Shown piece by piece: positions 1 to 7,514 of a stretch of 24,199 nt of DNA (position 1 is the stretch's first letter; every line of letters begins with the position of its first letter). Origin of the DNA: an uncultured bacterium (GTDB lineage Bacteria > Bacillota > Limnochordia > DTU080 > JAAYLA01). The stretch is from assembly GCA_937983075.1 (NCBI GenBank), contig CALKAQ010000002.1, positions 1-24,199 of the forward strand. The letters are read 5' to 3'. A program made the position numbers and the translations under genes. The notes under the pieces were generated by a model. The model worked only from the letters and a program-made list of their open reading frames with translations. It did no database searches and was not told where the DNA came from.

Positions 1-30
1 CCTTACGTAGCTCTCAGCATATCGTGTGAT

Positions 31-1185
31 ATGGTCGATAAGTGGGAAGAGGCAATAGCTACAGCGAGAAAGCAGGCGAGCCGCTCCGGGTATCGTCAGA
101 CGATCCGCCATTACGAGCGTTTGCACGAATCAGAGCCTGAAAACCCGGACTGGCCGGTCGTTCTATGCGACTTGTACGCCCAGACCGGCGACTATGAGAA
201 GGCGTTTGACCGTACCATGGATTGGCCAATGAGTGGCCGCGGAGCGGAATGGCGGCGGCTCCGGGCGGTTTTTCTCCACTTGCTCGGTCGCAGCGGTGAA
301 GCCGCGGAGATCTATCCGCGCATCAAGGTTCAGGCGGTCACACCGTTGCGTCAAACGGTGGAGCGATTGCTGCTTACGAAGGCGGCAGGTCGTCACGAAC
401 TTGCACAACAATTGGCGTCGGCTCATGCGGAACGGCTGCGGCGCACGGGCGTAACGGACGAGGAAAGGAATGATGCAGGCGATCTTTTCCTCCTATGGGT
501 ACTGATGGCCATTCAAGAGGAGGAATGGAATAATGCGGCGCAACGTTGTCAAGCCGCCATTGAAGCCGAAGTCGCCGTGCAGCGTTTCGAGAAGCTGCGG
601 ATCGAATGTATGATTGAAGCGGCCGACGCCGCGTTCCATCGTCTGGAAACCCGCCAAGCCATTGCTTTATGGAAAGCGGTGCGCCAAGCCGATCCGTTTG
701 ACGAAATTGCCACCACCAATTGCGCCATAGGCATGCTGCGCTTAGGCATCGCTTATGTTGAGACGGGTTCACCGGAAGAAGCCATACCGTTATGGGAAGA
801 AGTACGACGCGGCAAGGCGCTGGACGGCTACGCGGCGTTCAATTTGGCCCTCTTGTCCGCACGACTTGGGCGTCCGGATGAAGCGGCAAAATATATTGCA
901 GCGTTGCATATTGCGTGGGACGTGCCGAAGGAAGTGGAAATTGAAGGTGCGTCCGAACAGTCGCTCGCTCGCACGCGGCAGGGTTATGTAACCGGTTCTG
1001 CTGCTTACAAGCTCCCGAGACGAGAGTTAATCAGCAAAATCAACGCAAGCTTCGGCGATTCATGGTGGTTGGACGGGTTATTTCCTATATCGTCAGTGTC
1101 GGGCAGAAGGCGGCGCAGAGCGCGGGAACGGCGGCTGGGCGCTGCCGCTAAGAAAAAACGGGCCAAGAGAAGGCGGCAACATTAA
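31..1185 (+). CDS. TPR-repeat protein with arginine/lysine-rich C-terminal tail
   Basis: This encodes a helical-repeat protein of at least 384 residues. The pattern of Trp/Tyr, Gly-Asp-Tyr-Glu-Lys-Ala and Gly-Arg-Pro-Asp-Glu-Ala-Ala motifs (for example near residues 40-60 and 275-290) is typical of tetratricopeptide repeats, which act as protein-protein interaction scaffolds. There is no signal peptide or membrane segment, so it is probably cytoplasmic. The last ~30 residues are dominated by Arg and Lys, which suggests contact with nucleic acid, ribosomes or acidic membranes; that is inference. The ATG at 31 has no clear ribosome binding site, and the frame stays open to base 1, so the true start may lie upstream of the window. 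It converges on the germination operon. The specific function is not recognised. Confidence 0.75.
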   Translation: MVDKWEEAIATARKQASRSGYRQTIRHYERLHESEPENPDWPVVLCDLYAQTGDYEKAFDRTMDWPMSGRGAEWRRLRAVFLHLLGRSGEAAEIYPRIKVQAVTPLRQTVERLLLTKAAGRHELAQQLASAHAERLRRTGVTDEERNDAGDLFLLWVLMAIQEEEWNNAAQRCQAAIEAEVAVQRFEKLRIECMIEAADAAFHRLETRQAIALWKAVRQADPFDEIATTNCAIGMLRLGIAYVETGSPEEAIPLWEEVRRGKALDGYAAFNLALLSARLGRPDEAAKYIAALHIAWDVPKEVEIEGASEQSLARTRQGYVTGSAAYKLPRRELISKINASFGDSWWLDGLFPISSVSGRRRRRARERRLGAAAKKKRAKRRRQH

Positions 1186-1246
1186 ATTTTTCATGCGCAT
1201 GAGCGTGAGCTGGCGCCTAGCATCGATTGGCCTGCATGTCAGACCG

Positions 1247-1483
1247 TCATCGGTTGTTCGCCCTGCCCAAATTCGGGTTCGTCCCGATGTGGTGACTGAT
1301 CATGACGGATGGGTCGTGGTCCCAAGTGCAGGTCCAATTCGACCCTTTGGCTTTGTCCCAAGATGCAGGGGAGAGGTCTTCGGCATCCGGTTCAATCTCC
1401 CCGTCTACAAGCGAACTCAAAATCGCAGCGACCAAAACGACAGCGATCGCTGCCCCCGCAAATTTGCGTCCCAACTGTTCCAT
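1247..1483 (-). CDS. possible small single-pass membrane protein downstream of gerC
   Basis: This is a 78-codon reading frame on the same strand as the ger genes, starting 161 nt after the gerC stop. The ATG at 1483 follows an AGGAAG ribosome-binding-like sequence; an earlier in-frame ATG at 1501 lacks that spacing. Residues ~8-24 form one hydrophobic segment (Ala/Val/Ile/Leu rich) after a short basic N-terminus. An acidic stretch and a Trp/Cys/His-containing tail follow, so a single-pass membrane protein is predicted. Some ger operons carry a small fourth membrane subunit, usually with two membrane segments, so an accessory role is possible but unproven. No family was recognised and it may be a chance frame. 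If it is not real, 1186-1644 is non-coding, with only a 10-bp palindrome at 1192-1201 noted. Confidence 0.42.
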   Translation of the reverse strand: MEQLGRKFAGAAIAVVLVAAILSSLVDGEIEPDAEDLSPASWDKAKGSNWTCTWDHDPSVMISHHIGTNPNLGRANNR

Positions 1484-1644
1484 GGTACGTCTTCCTTTCA
1501 CATGTCAGCGAACGAAAACGCAGTTCATCGAGTTCACCCCCATTTTCGCATGTTTCGGCATCGGACTATATGGGAGCGGTGTCCCAACTTGAGCGGGCGC
1601 TTTGCCAGCAAATATTCCGCTCCAGTTAAGGACATTCGTCCCGG

Positions 1645-2826
1645 CTATCTGGCGAGACCCGTGTGCGTCACGGTGACATCGACTTGAATGTCGACGTGAG
1701 CCTGACGGTATACTTCGTGCCAGTGGGGAGCCACGCGTCGCCAATCATTCGGCGAACGGCGATACAATCGCTCGCCGATGCCGAAAATATCCGCTCCAAG
1801 ATGCAAGATTTGGTCAAATGCCGCTTCGATCTCTTCTTTGATGAAGTATTCGATGCTTTTTTCAACTTCGTCAATCAGCGGGCCGATGGGCAACGCTTCG
1901 GCTGACACGGCTTCAAACAAGTTTCCGACCGCGCTCACACGCACTTGAATGATCAGTTGATCTCCTTCCATGGAAACATCGATGTTCGATCTCGGCTTGA
2001 CAAAACTGATCGCGATATAGCGATCTTCTTCGGTCGGATGAGGGACGTTGATGGAGTTTAATGTCGAGCCTTGTACCCAAACCGCTCCTCGGGCCGCCGC
2101 ACCTTCGAGAATGCCAACCATTCGCGTGCCGCTGAAGACCGCCAAGCCGACGGCATGCAGTTCATTGCCGACATGTTCTGCCTGAGCGGTCGCGCCGCTG
2201 CGCGCTTTGGCCATCATCGGATCAACACGTTCGATGACGAGAATGGCCGCGTCTTCGCGCTCAGAGAAGATTTTTTTGGCGAACTCGTGAAACGAAATGT
2301 TGAACGTAAACGCCACGGGATCCGGTTCTCGCATGATGCCTTCCAGTGCAATGGGAGGGAGCGCCTCAAGTTTGGGCTCGGCTTGCATCAGCTCTTGTGC
2401 GGTACCCCGACTGACCATAATGGAAATGCCGAATCGTACTTGCGGTTGACGAATCAGCCAATCGACGGCTTCTTCAATTCCTTCGCGAGCGAATTCCTCA
2501 CCGAAAACCAACGACTGAGCATGTGCAAGCTCGATGTAACGCGGGACGTGTCGCAGAGCCCGCATCTGGGCTTCGGAAAGGGTAAGACCGGATTGGCTGA
2601 CGAGGTAGTACGGCACCGCACCCCCTTGCGCGCCGCTGCTGCCTTGCGGCTGCGCTTGCGGCAACACGATCATTTGGGTGAGGATCGTGCGCTTGGGATC
2701 TTCCGGATCACTGTCGACGCCGAGCATCACGACAAAAGCGGTTTCTTCGACTGGAGTGTGGTCCCAGCAGCCGGCGCAGATGAGCAGGCATGAAACCAAT
2801 AAAACAGGGAAGAAGCTTCGGCTCAT
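1645..2826 (-). CDS. gerAC: spore germinant receptor C subunit, GerAC-type lipoprotein
   Basis: GerAC-family proteins are the lipoprotein subunit of nutrient germinant receptors. They are exported and anchored to the outer face of the spore inner membrane. The 393-residue length fits the family. The N-terminus is a lipoprotein signal with a hydrophobic core and Cys20, followed directly by the Trp-Asp pair typical of GerAC (GCWD). The lipobox ICAGC carries Cys rather than Leu at -3, a mild deviation. The remaining beta/alpha-rich sequence, including a PRYIELAHAQSLVFGEEFAR-like region, matches the family pattern. The start ATG overlaps the gerAA stop as ATGA (2823-2826), indicating translational coupling. 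It is the third gene of a B-A-C operon. Which nutrient the receptor senses cannot be read from the sequence. Confidence 0.93.
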   Translation of the reverse strand: MSRSFFPVLLVSCLLICAGCWDHTPVEETAFVVMLGVDSDPEDPKRTILTQMIVLPQAQPQGSSGAQGGAVPYYLVSQSGLTLSEAQMRALRHVPRYIELAHAQSLVFGEEFAREGIEEAVDWLIRQPQVRFGISIMVSRGTAQELMQAEPKLEALPPIALEGIMREPDPVAFTFNISFHEFAKKIFSEREDAAILVIERVDPMMAKARSGATAQAEHVGNELHAVGLAVFSGTRMVGILEGAAARGAVWVQGSTLNSINVPHPTEEDRYIAISFVKPRSNIDVSMEGDQLIIQVRVSAVGNLFEAVSAEALPIGPLIDEVEKSIEYFIKEEIEAAFDQILHLGADIFGIGERLYRRSPNDWRRVAPHWHEVYRQAHVDIQVDVTVTHTGLAR

Positions 2827-4403
2827 CGTTTGTTTTCCTCCTTGGGCTCCTGCCCCTCAGGCTGGCGTTTGATCTGATCCGGATTGACCGCGTGCCAAGG
2901 CCTGTCGCGCAGCGCCCATATGGGTGCTCGCACCATGGCGTCTTTGAGCCCGCGGCGCCAGACGGGGATGTACGGGCTCAACATGGGAACCCCGAGCGAG
3001 CGGGAGCTGATCAATAGAGCGGCGACGAGCATGGTGGCGAAGATGACGCCGAACAGGCCGAGAATGGCTGCAGCGACCATGGTGGGAAATCGCAGCAGCC
3101 GAATGGCGTTCGCAAGATCGTTGGACGGCAAGGCGAATGTGGCAATGGCTGTCATGCCGACGACGACAATCATCAACGGGCTGACCAAGCCGGCTCGCAC
3201 CGCGGCATCGCCGATGACGAGGACACCGACGATGGAAAGCGCCGGACCGATTTGCTGTGGCATCCGGAGTCCGGCTTCACGCAAGATTTCAAACGCCGTC
3301 TCCATGAGCAGCGCTTCGACGAAAGGAGGAAACGGCACCCCTTCACGGCCGGCTGCAATGGTAAACAGCAGCTGAGTGGGAATGAGTTCGTGATGGTATG
3401 AAAGAATCGCTACGTATACCGACGGGGCGATCAGTCCGATCAAACCGGCGATCCAGCGAATTTCGCGGGCGAACGATGCTGCATGGTACCGCAAATAATA
3501 GTCTTCGCTGGTCTGCAACAGGCCGAGCAGCGTTGTCGGGCCGCTCAAGACGATCGGGGAACCGTCGACGATTACCGCAACGCGCCCTTCAAGCAAGTCG
3601 GCGACAACGCGGTCCGGTCGCTCCGTACGCTGCAGGCTGGGAAACGGTGAACGCGGGTTGTCGCTGACCAGTTCATCGATGTAATTGGAATCGAGGATGG
3701 CGTCGATGTCGATTTTTTGGATGCGGTCCCGCATTTCGGCAACGACTTCGTCGCGAGCAATGCCGTCGAGATACAAGAGCTGCACCTGTGTTTGGCTCTG
3801 GCGTCCAATGACGAAGCGCTCGGAACGCAGTGCGGGGGTACGCAATCGGCGACGGAGCAGCACAATGTTGGTTCGCAAATCTTCGGTGAATCCTTCCCGC
3901 GGGCCGCGAACGGTCGGTTCACTCGCCGGCTCTTCGACGTTTCGCTGATTCCACTCGGCCATCCCGAAGCACATAGCTTCTCGTCGCGTGTCTTGCAAGA
4001 GCACACATTTCCCCAGCGTCAGTGCATCCGCCACCTGTTTCAAGGTGTGCACGGCGGACACGTCCGGAGCGGATACATGGCTTAATATTGCATGGGCGTC
4101 GTGCGGGTTCCCGGGCTCAAGCAGACGTTCGATAATCTGTTTGGCGATGGCGTCTTTCGAGACCAAACCGTCTATATAAACCACAGCGGCATCCGGCCGT
4201 CCCGGCGGCTGGGGGATGTGGCGCACGATGACGTCATCGGCATGGCCGAAGAGGCTCTGGATCGCCTCGACGTCGATGGCCAAATTGCCTGAAAGCTCTT
4301 CCTTGGGTATGGTTAGACTCCCACGGGAAACTTTCTGCTGTTTGCGCCAGAGGCGCATGAGTTTAGCGATCGTTGTGAAAATACCGTTCCGATTAGGCTT
4401 CAT
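2823..4403 (-). CDS. gerAA: spore germinant receptor A subunit, GerAA-type
   Basis: This is the large membrane subunit of a nutrient germinant receptor, about 526 residues. It has a soluble N-terminal domain (to ~315) and a C-terminal membrane domain with several hydrophobic segments (~318-465). The hallmark EPTVRGPREGFTEDLRTN occupies ~162-179, followed by a run of arginines; PFPPFVEALLME (~358) and LPSND (~425) are also family signatures. I chose the ATG at 4403, which has AAGGAAG upstream; a GTG at 4415 is in frame but sits right against that site. The gene overlaps the end of gerAB by 11 nt and gerAC by 4 nt, so the three are very likely one transcript. A subunits form channel-like oligomers in the spore inner membrane. 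Expression in the forespore is expected from the family, but no clear sigma-G promoter was seen. Confidence 0.96.
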   Translation of the reverse strand: MKPNRNGIFTTIAKLMRLWRKQQKVSRGSLTIPKEELSGNLAIDVEAIQSLFGHADDVIVRHIPQPPGRPDAAVVYIDGLVSKDAIAKQIIERLLEPGNPHDAHAILSHVSAPDVSAVHTLKQVADALTLGKCVLLQDTRREAMCFGMAEWNQRNVEEPASEPTVRGPREGFTEDLRTNIVLLRRRLRTPALRSERFVIGRQSQTQVQLLYLDGIARDEVVAEMRDRIQKIDIDAILDSNYIDELVSDNPRSPFPSLQRTERPDRVVADLLEGRVAVIVDGSPIVLSGPTTLLGLLQTSEDYYLRYHAASFAREIRWIAGLIGLIAPSVYVAILSYHHELIPTQLLFTIAAGREGVPFPPFVEALLMETAFEILREAGLRMPQQIGPALSIVGVLVIGDAAVRAGLVSPLMIVVVGMTAIATFALPSNDLANAIRLLRFPTMVAAAILGLFGVIFATMLVAALLISSRSLGVPMLSPYIPVWRRGLKDAMVRAPIWALRDRPWHAVNPDQIKRQPEGQEPKEENKR

Positions 4404-5502
4404 TCTTGAGGCCACTTCCTTTTAGACGGCGTATCCAGGCAATCACGAGAATCACAGCCGGTGCAAGTTGAAAGGGAAGCGCATGCAGCAGATAAATTGC
4501 GGGGCTGAAAAAATCAAAGACTTCGGAGAGCGTCTCGTTGGTAAACCGGGATGTAACGAATATGAGCAGCACGATCACAACAGCGAGGTGGCGAATAGGA
4601 TACTTGCGGAATATGCGGCTTGTACCGAACGTCGCCCCAAACACCAGCAGCGATATTTTCACGCCCATGGCTCCAATCCACATGATGAGCATCAACCATT
4701 CTATCCGTTCGAAAAAATTGCCGAGTGCGACGACACGTGCTGCGGAAAATGACGGAAACGCAAGTCGGGCGATCAGCTCCGGCCCAAAAAGGCCGATCAG
4801 CAGGAAGGCACTGATGATCCCAAGTGCGGTACTGACGCCCGTTCCGAACCATATGGCCTTGGGGGCGTCTTTCACTTGACTGAGGTGCGGTATGGCGAGC
4901 ATTGCAATCCAGACGCCCTCGCCATAGAGGGCAATGGGAGTAAGCGATTGCTGCCACAAGCGCGACCAGCCTTCGCCGAGGAAGGGGCGGATGATGCCGA
5001 TGTCGATGTCTGGTATCGACAGCAAGTAGTAACTGGACATGCCGACGAGAATGACGATGGCGGCAATTTCGGCCGTGCGGCCGATGAACTCAATTCCTTC
5101 CCGGGTTGCCACCAGAGCGACGACAATGAAGAGGATCCCGAATACAACTTCAGGGGTGCGAAGATATACCGCACTGTCGAGAAAGAAGGAGAATTGCCGG
5201 ATGGTTATGCCGGCCCAATGCACGTAAAAAGCGACGAGGATGACGTTGACGACGGTACCGAGAAAGCGCCCGAGGACGATCGGATTGATTTCGAAAATCG
5301 TCTTTCCGGGGAAGCGAAGCGATAAAGCATACACGGCAAAGATCATCGGCAAAGCGATGGCGGATGCAATGATCGCCGCTAGCCATGAATCACGCACTGG
5401 AGGCAGCTGGCCTACAAGAACGATCGCGTACGTTGTCAGCAGCGTCAGCTTGCTGCATATCAGCATCATGGCAAATTGCCACCACGATATTTCGTATCGC
5501 AT
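4393..5502 (-). CDS. gerAB: spore germinant receptor B subunit, GerAB-type transporter-like protein
   Basis: GerAB-type proteins are APC-superfamily membrane proteins that form the ligand-binding subunit of germinant receptors. The 369-residue protein is almost entirely hydrophobic, with about ten membrane segments beginning at residue ~10. It opens with the family-typical ISxxQ-like start (EISWWQFAMMLICSK). The ATG at 5502 follows a GGGGGTGG ribosome binding region. It is the first gene of the operon here, whereas the classical Bacillus order is A-B-C. Its stop lies inside the start region of gerAA. Upstream, 195 nt separate it from the divergent SPOR-domain gene. Confidence 0.94.
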   Translation of the reverse strand: MRYEISWWQFAMMLICSKLTLLTTYAIVLVGQLPPVRDSWLAAIIASAIALPMIFAVYALSLRFPGKTIFEINPIVLGRFLGTVVNVILVAFYVHWAGITIRQFSFFLDSAVYLRTPEVVFGILFIVVALVATREGIEFIGRTAEIAAIVILVGMSSYYLLSIPDIDIGIIRPFLGEGWSRLWQQSLTPIALYGEGVWIAMLAIPHLSQVKDAPKAIWFGTGVSTALGIISAFLLIGLFGPELIARLAFPSFSAARVVALGNFFERIEWLMLIMWIGAMGVKISLLVFGATFGTSRIFRKYPIRHLAVVIVLLIFVTSRFTNETLSEVFDFFSPAIYLLHALPFQLAPAVILVIAWIRRLKGSGLKNEA

Positions 5503-5697
5503 TCCGCTTCCACCCCCTTCTCACGGTAATGAACGAGCCCTGAAACCGCTGCTGCAGGGATTGATATGGAGAAAGCGTATTTGTCTCTTGGTAGTATGTC
5601 CAAAATGTTCCGTTCCAGTGGGCGTTCGACGGGAAGATGAAGCGAAACGCTTTGCATTGCACGTGTACGCGATATCCGCGAAAGGAGACAGCGAGAC

Positions 5698-6402
5698 ATG
5701 GCCAAGGAGAAGGGGCAACAGCAGCGGGAAACGAACTCCCGCTCAGCGGGTGAGACGAGGAATACGGACAATCGCTCTTCCGTATGGGCCAGTCGGCTGC
5801 GCGCGGTGGTCATTTTGCTTGTTGTCGGCGTAGGTGCCATCTTTTCGGGGTATGCGGTAGGCAACTACGTGATGGGTTGGTTTTTCGGTGATTCGAGTGT
5901 GAATGCACCGTCCGGAAGCATAGGAACGTTGAACACCGGCACGACGGGCAGCGGTGCGACGAGATCCGCAGCGGTGAACAACACCGGCACGGCAGGCGGC
6001 GGGTCGACGAATACGGGTACGATAAGCCCGATCTCGACGACTGCCGGCACGACGAGCGCCTCCCCGACGAGCACGAATGCCAACGGAGGAACCAATCCGC
6101 CGCGAGCGGATGAATATGGCACATCCGCCTCTGCCGGGTCAACCGCTGCGCCAACGTCCGAAAGCGAAGTGTTGTATCGAGTCCGGGTCGGCGCTTTTGC
6201 CACTCCGGAAGAAGCGGAGCCCGATCTCCGGCGGTTGAAAGAACGCGGCTACGAAGAAGCGTACGTCGTCAAGTCTGACGACGGCTCTGCATATCACATT
6301 CAGGTCGGTGCTTTTTCATCCAGCCGCAGTGCATTCAACGTCGAAGAACAGCTGCGAGCGGCGGGTTTCGCCGTCCACATCGAAACCGTGCAGCGACGGT
6401 AG
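5698..6402 (+). CDS. membrane-anchored SPOR-domain protein
   Basis: This is a 234-residue single-pass membrane protein. Residues 1-33 form a charged, polar cytoplasmic tail, ~36-63 a hydrophobic anchor, ~64-156 a Gly/Ser/Thr/Asn-rich low-complexity linker, and ~157-232 a SPOR domain. The SPOR domain shows the expected internal duplication: two segments with VRVGAF and IQVGAF, each followed by a helix and a GY/GF turn. SPOR domains bind peptidoglycan glycan strands stripped of stem peptides. AAAGGAG lies a good distance before the ATG. The SpoIID-type gene follows 65 nt downstream, so a joint role in remodelling denuded glycan during engulfment or germination is an inference. The linker contains imperfect NTGT repeats. 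It resembles DedD- or CwlC-tail-like SPOR proteins only through the domain itself. Confidence 0.85.
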   Translation: MAKEKGQQQRETNSRSAGETRNTDNRSSVWASRLRAVVILLVVGVGAIFSGYAVGNYVMGWFFGDSSVNAPSGSIGTLNTGTTGSGATRSAAVNNTGTAGGGSTNTGTISPISTTAGTTSASPTSTNANGGTNPPRADEYGTSASAGSTAAPTSESEVLYRVRVGAFATPEEAEPDLRRLKERGYEEAYVVKSDDGSAYHIQVGAFSSSRSAFNVEEQLRAAGFAVHIETVQRR

Positions 6403-6467
6403 GCCGAATTGGCTCCGTCGGCAAGCGGCATCGTAGACGTCGGGCGGATTCGTGAGGAGGAACTTGC

Positions 6468-7472
6468 ATGCTGGGACGCCCGTGGGGTAGGCGCAATCGC
6501 TTATTCTCCCGGCCGTTGATCGGCAAGAACGACGCCCGGTATTTTGCTTGGGCTATATTGCTGTTTGTGGTCGGATATGTTATGGCGGCCATGCCCCCGG
6601 GTGGCGATGAAGACGTTCCGATCGGGCCTGATTGGCCGATCACCATCTATCGCCCGGACACCGGTGAAACCGTCACGCTCGATTTGGAATCCTATTTGGT
6701 AGGCGTTGTGGCCGCTGAAATGCCCGCTCTGTTTCACTTTGAAGCGCTCAAAGCGCAGGCCGTTGCGGCGAGAACCTTTATCTTGTACCGATTGGCTCGC
6801 GGCGAGCCCATCCCCGAAGCCGCAGGTGCCGTGATTACCGCGGATCCGAGCACCGGCCAAGGGTGGCTTTCGCAAGATCAGTCGTGGGAGCGCTGGGGCC
6901 CCGACGAAGCAGAAAGTCATTGGGAACGTGTGCAAGCGGCGGTGCGCGAAACGCGCGGCGAAGTGTTGGTTTACGCAGGGCAGCCGATTTTCGCGGCGTA
7001 TCATTCATCGAGCGGCGGACATACCGAAGACTCGGAAAACTACTGGAGCAGTTCGGAACCGTACCTGCGCGGGGTCCCTGATCCTTTTGACACCGATAAA
7101 TACCGAGATCGCGTGGTCGTCTTGCCTGCAGCTACAGTGCTGGCGAGTTTCAACGCGACGGCAGTTTCAACCGGCGATCCTTTAAGCATCCGAGTGATCG
7201 AACGCTTTCCGTCCGGCAGAGTGAAAACCGTGCAGATTGGGAATACCACGCTGTCGGGGCGGGAATTTCGTGAGGCGTTGGGGCTCCAATCGACGATGTT
7301 TGACATTCAAACGATTGACGGGCAAGTGCGCATTATTCAGCAAGGATACGGTCATGGAGTGGGGATGCCGCAGTACGGCGCGCAGGGGATGGCCCTTGCG
7401 GGGTATACGTACGACGAAATTTTACGTTACTATTATAGAGGTGTTGAAATCGTCAACTGGTACGAGCGATGA
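6468..7472 (+). CDS. spoIID: SpoIID/LytB-type peptidoglycan lytic transglycosylase
   Basis: SpoIID is a membrane-bound lytic transglycosylase that acts with SpoIIP during forespore engulfment, cutting glycan strands freed of stem peptides. The 334-residue length is close to that of SpoIID. An N-terminal anchor lies at ~25-42. The motif AAEMPALFHFEALKAQAVAA begins at ~82, with Glu84 the likely catalytic acid by analogy to the B. subtilis enzyme. HSSSGGH occupies 179-185 and GHGVGMPQYGAQGMA 295-309. The last motif usually reads GHGVGMSQ, so Pro replaces Ser here. The central loop carries Ser where some clostridial enzymes are reported to have a metal-binding Cys. GAGGAGG precedes the ATG. It follows the SPOR gene, and mrp follows 42 nt later, so they are likely co-transcribed. 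A LytB-type paralogue cannot be excluded. Confidence 0.88.
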   Translation: MLGRPWGRRNRLFSRPLIGKNDARYFAWAILLFVVGYVMAAMPPGGDEDVPIGPDWPITIYRPDTGETVTLDLESYLVGVVAAEMPALFHFEALKAQAVAARTFILYRLARGEPIPEAAGAVITADPSTGQGWLSQDQSWERWGPDEAESHWERVQAAVRETRGEVLVYAGQPIFAAYHSSSGGHTEDSENYWSSSEPYLRGVPDPFDTDKYRDRVVVLPAATVLASFNATAVSTGDPLSIRVIERFPSGRVKTVQIGNTTLSGREFREALGLQSTMFDIQTIDGQVRIIQQGYGHGVGMPQYGAQGMALAGYTYDEILRYYYRGVEIVNWYER

Positions 7473-7514
7473 TGAGGGCAAGCTGGTCAGCCCCTATAGG
7501 AGTGATGTTTTTTT

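Noticed and set aside
1192..1201. 10-bp palindrome CATGCGCATG after the TPR gene
   Set aside because: It is too short and lacks a T run for a terminator; it could occur by chance.
5592..5598. CATACTA on the minus strand upstream of gerAB, resembling a sigma-G/F -10 element
   Set aside because: No matching -35 sequence lies 17-18 nt upstream, so it was not called as a promoter.
7476..7498. Short GGGC/GCCC hairpin between spoIID and mrp
   Set aside because: The stem is only four to five pairs with a ten-base loop and no T run directly after it.
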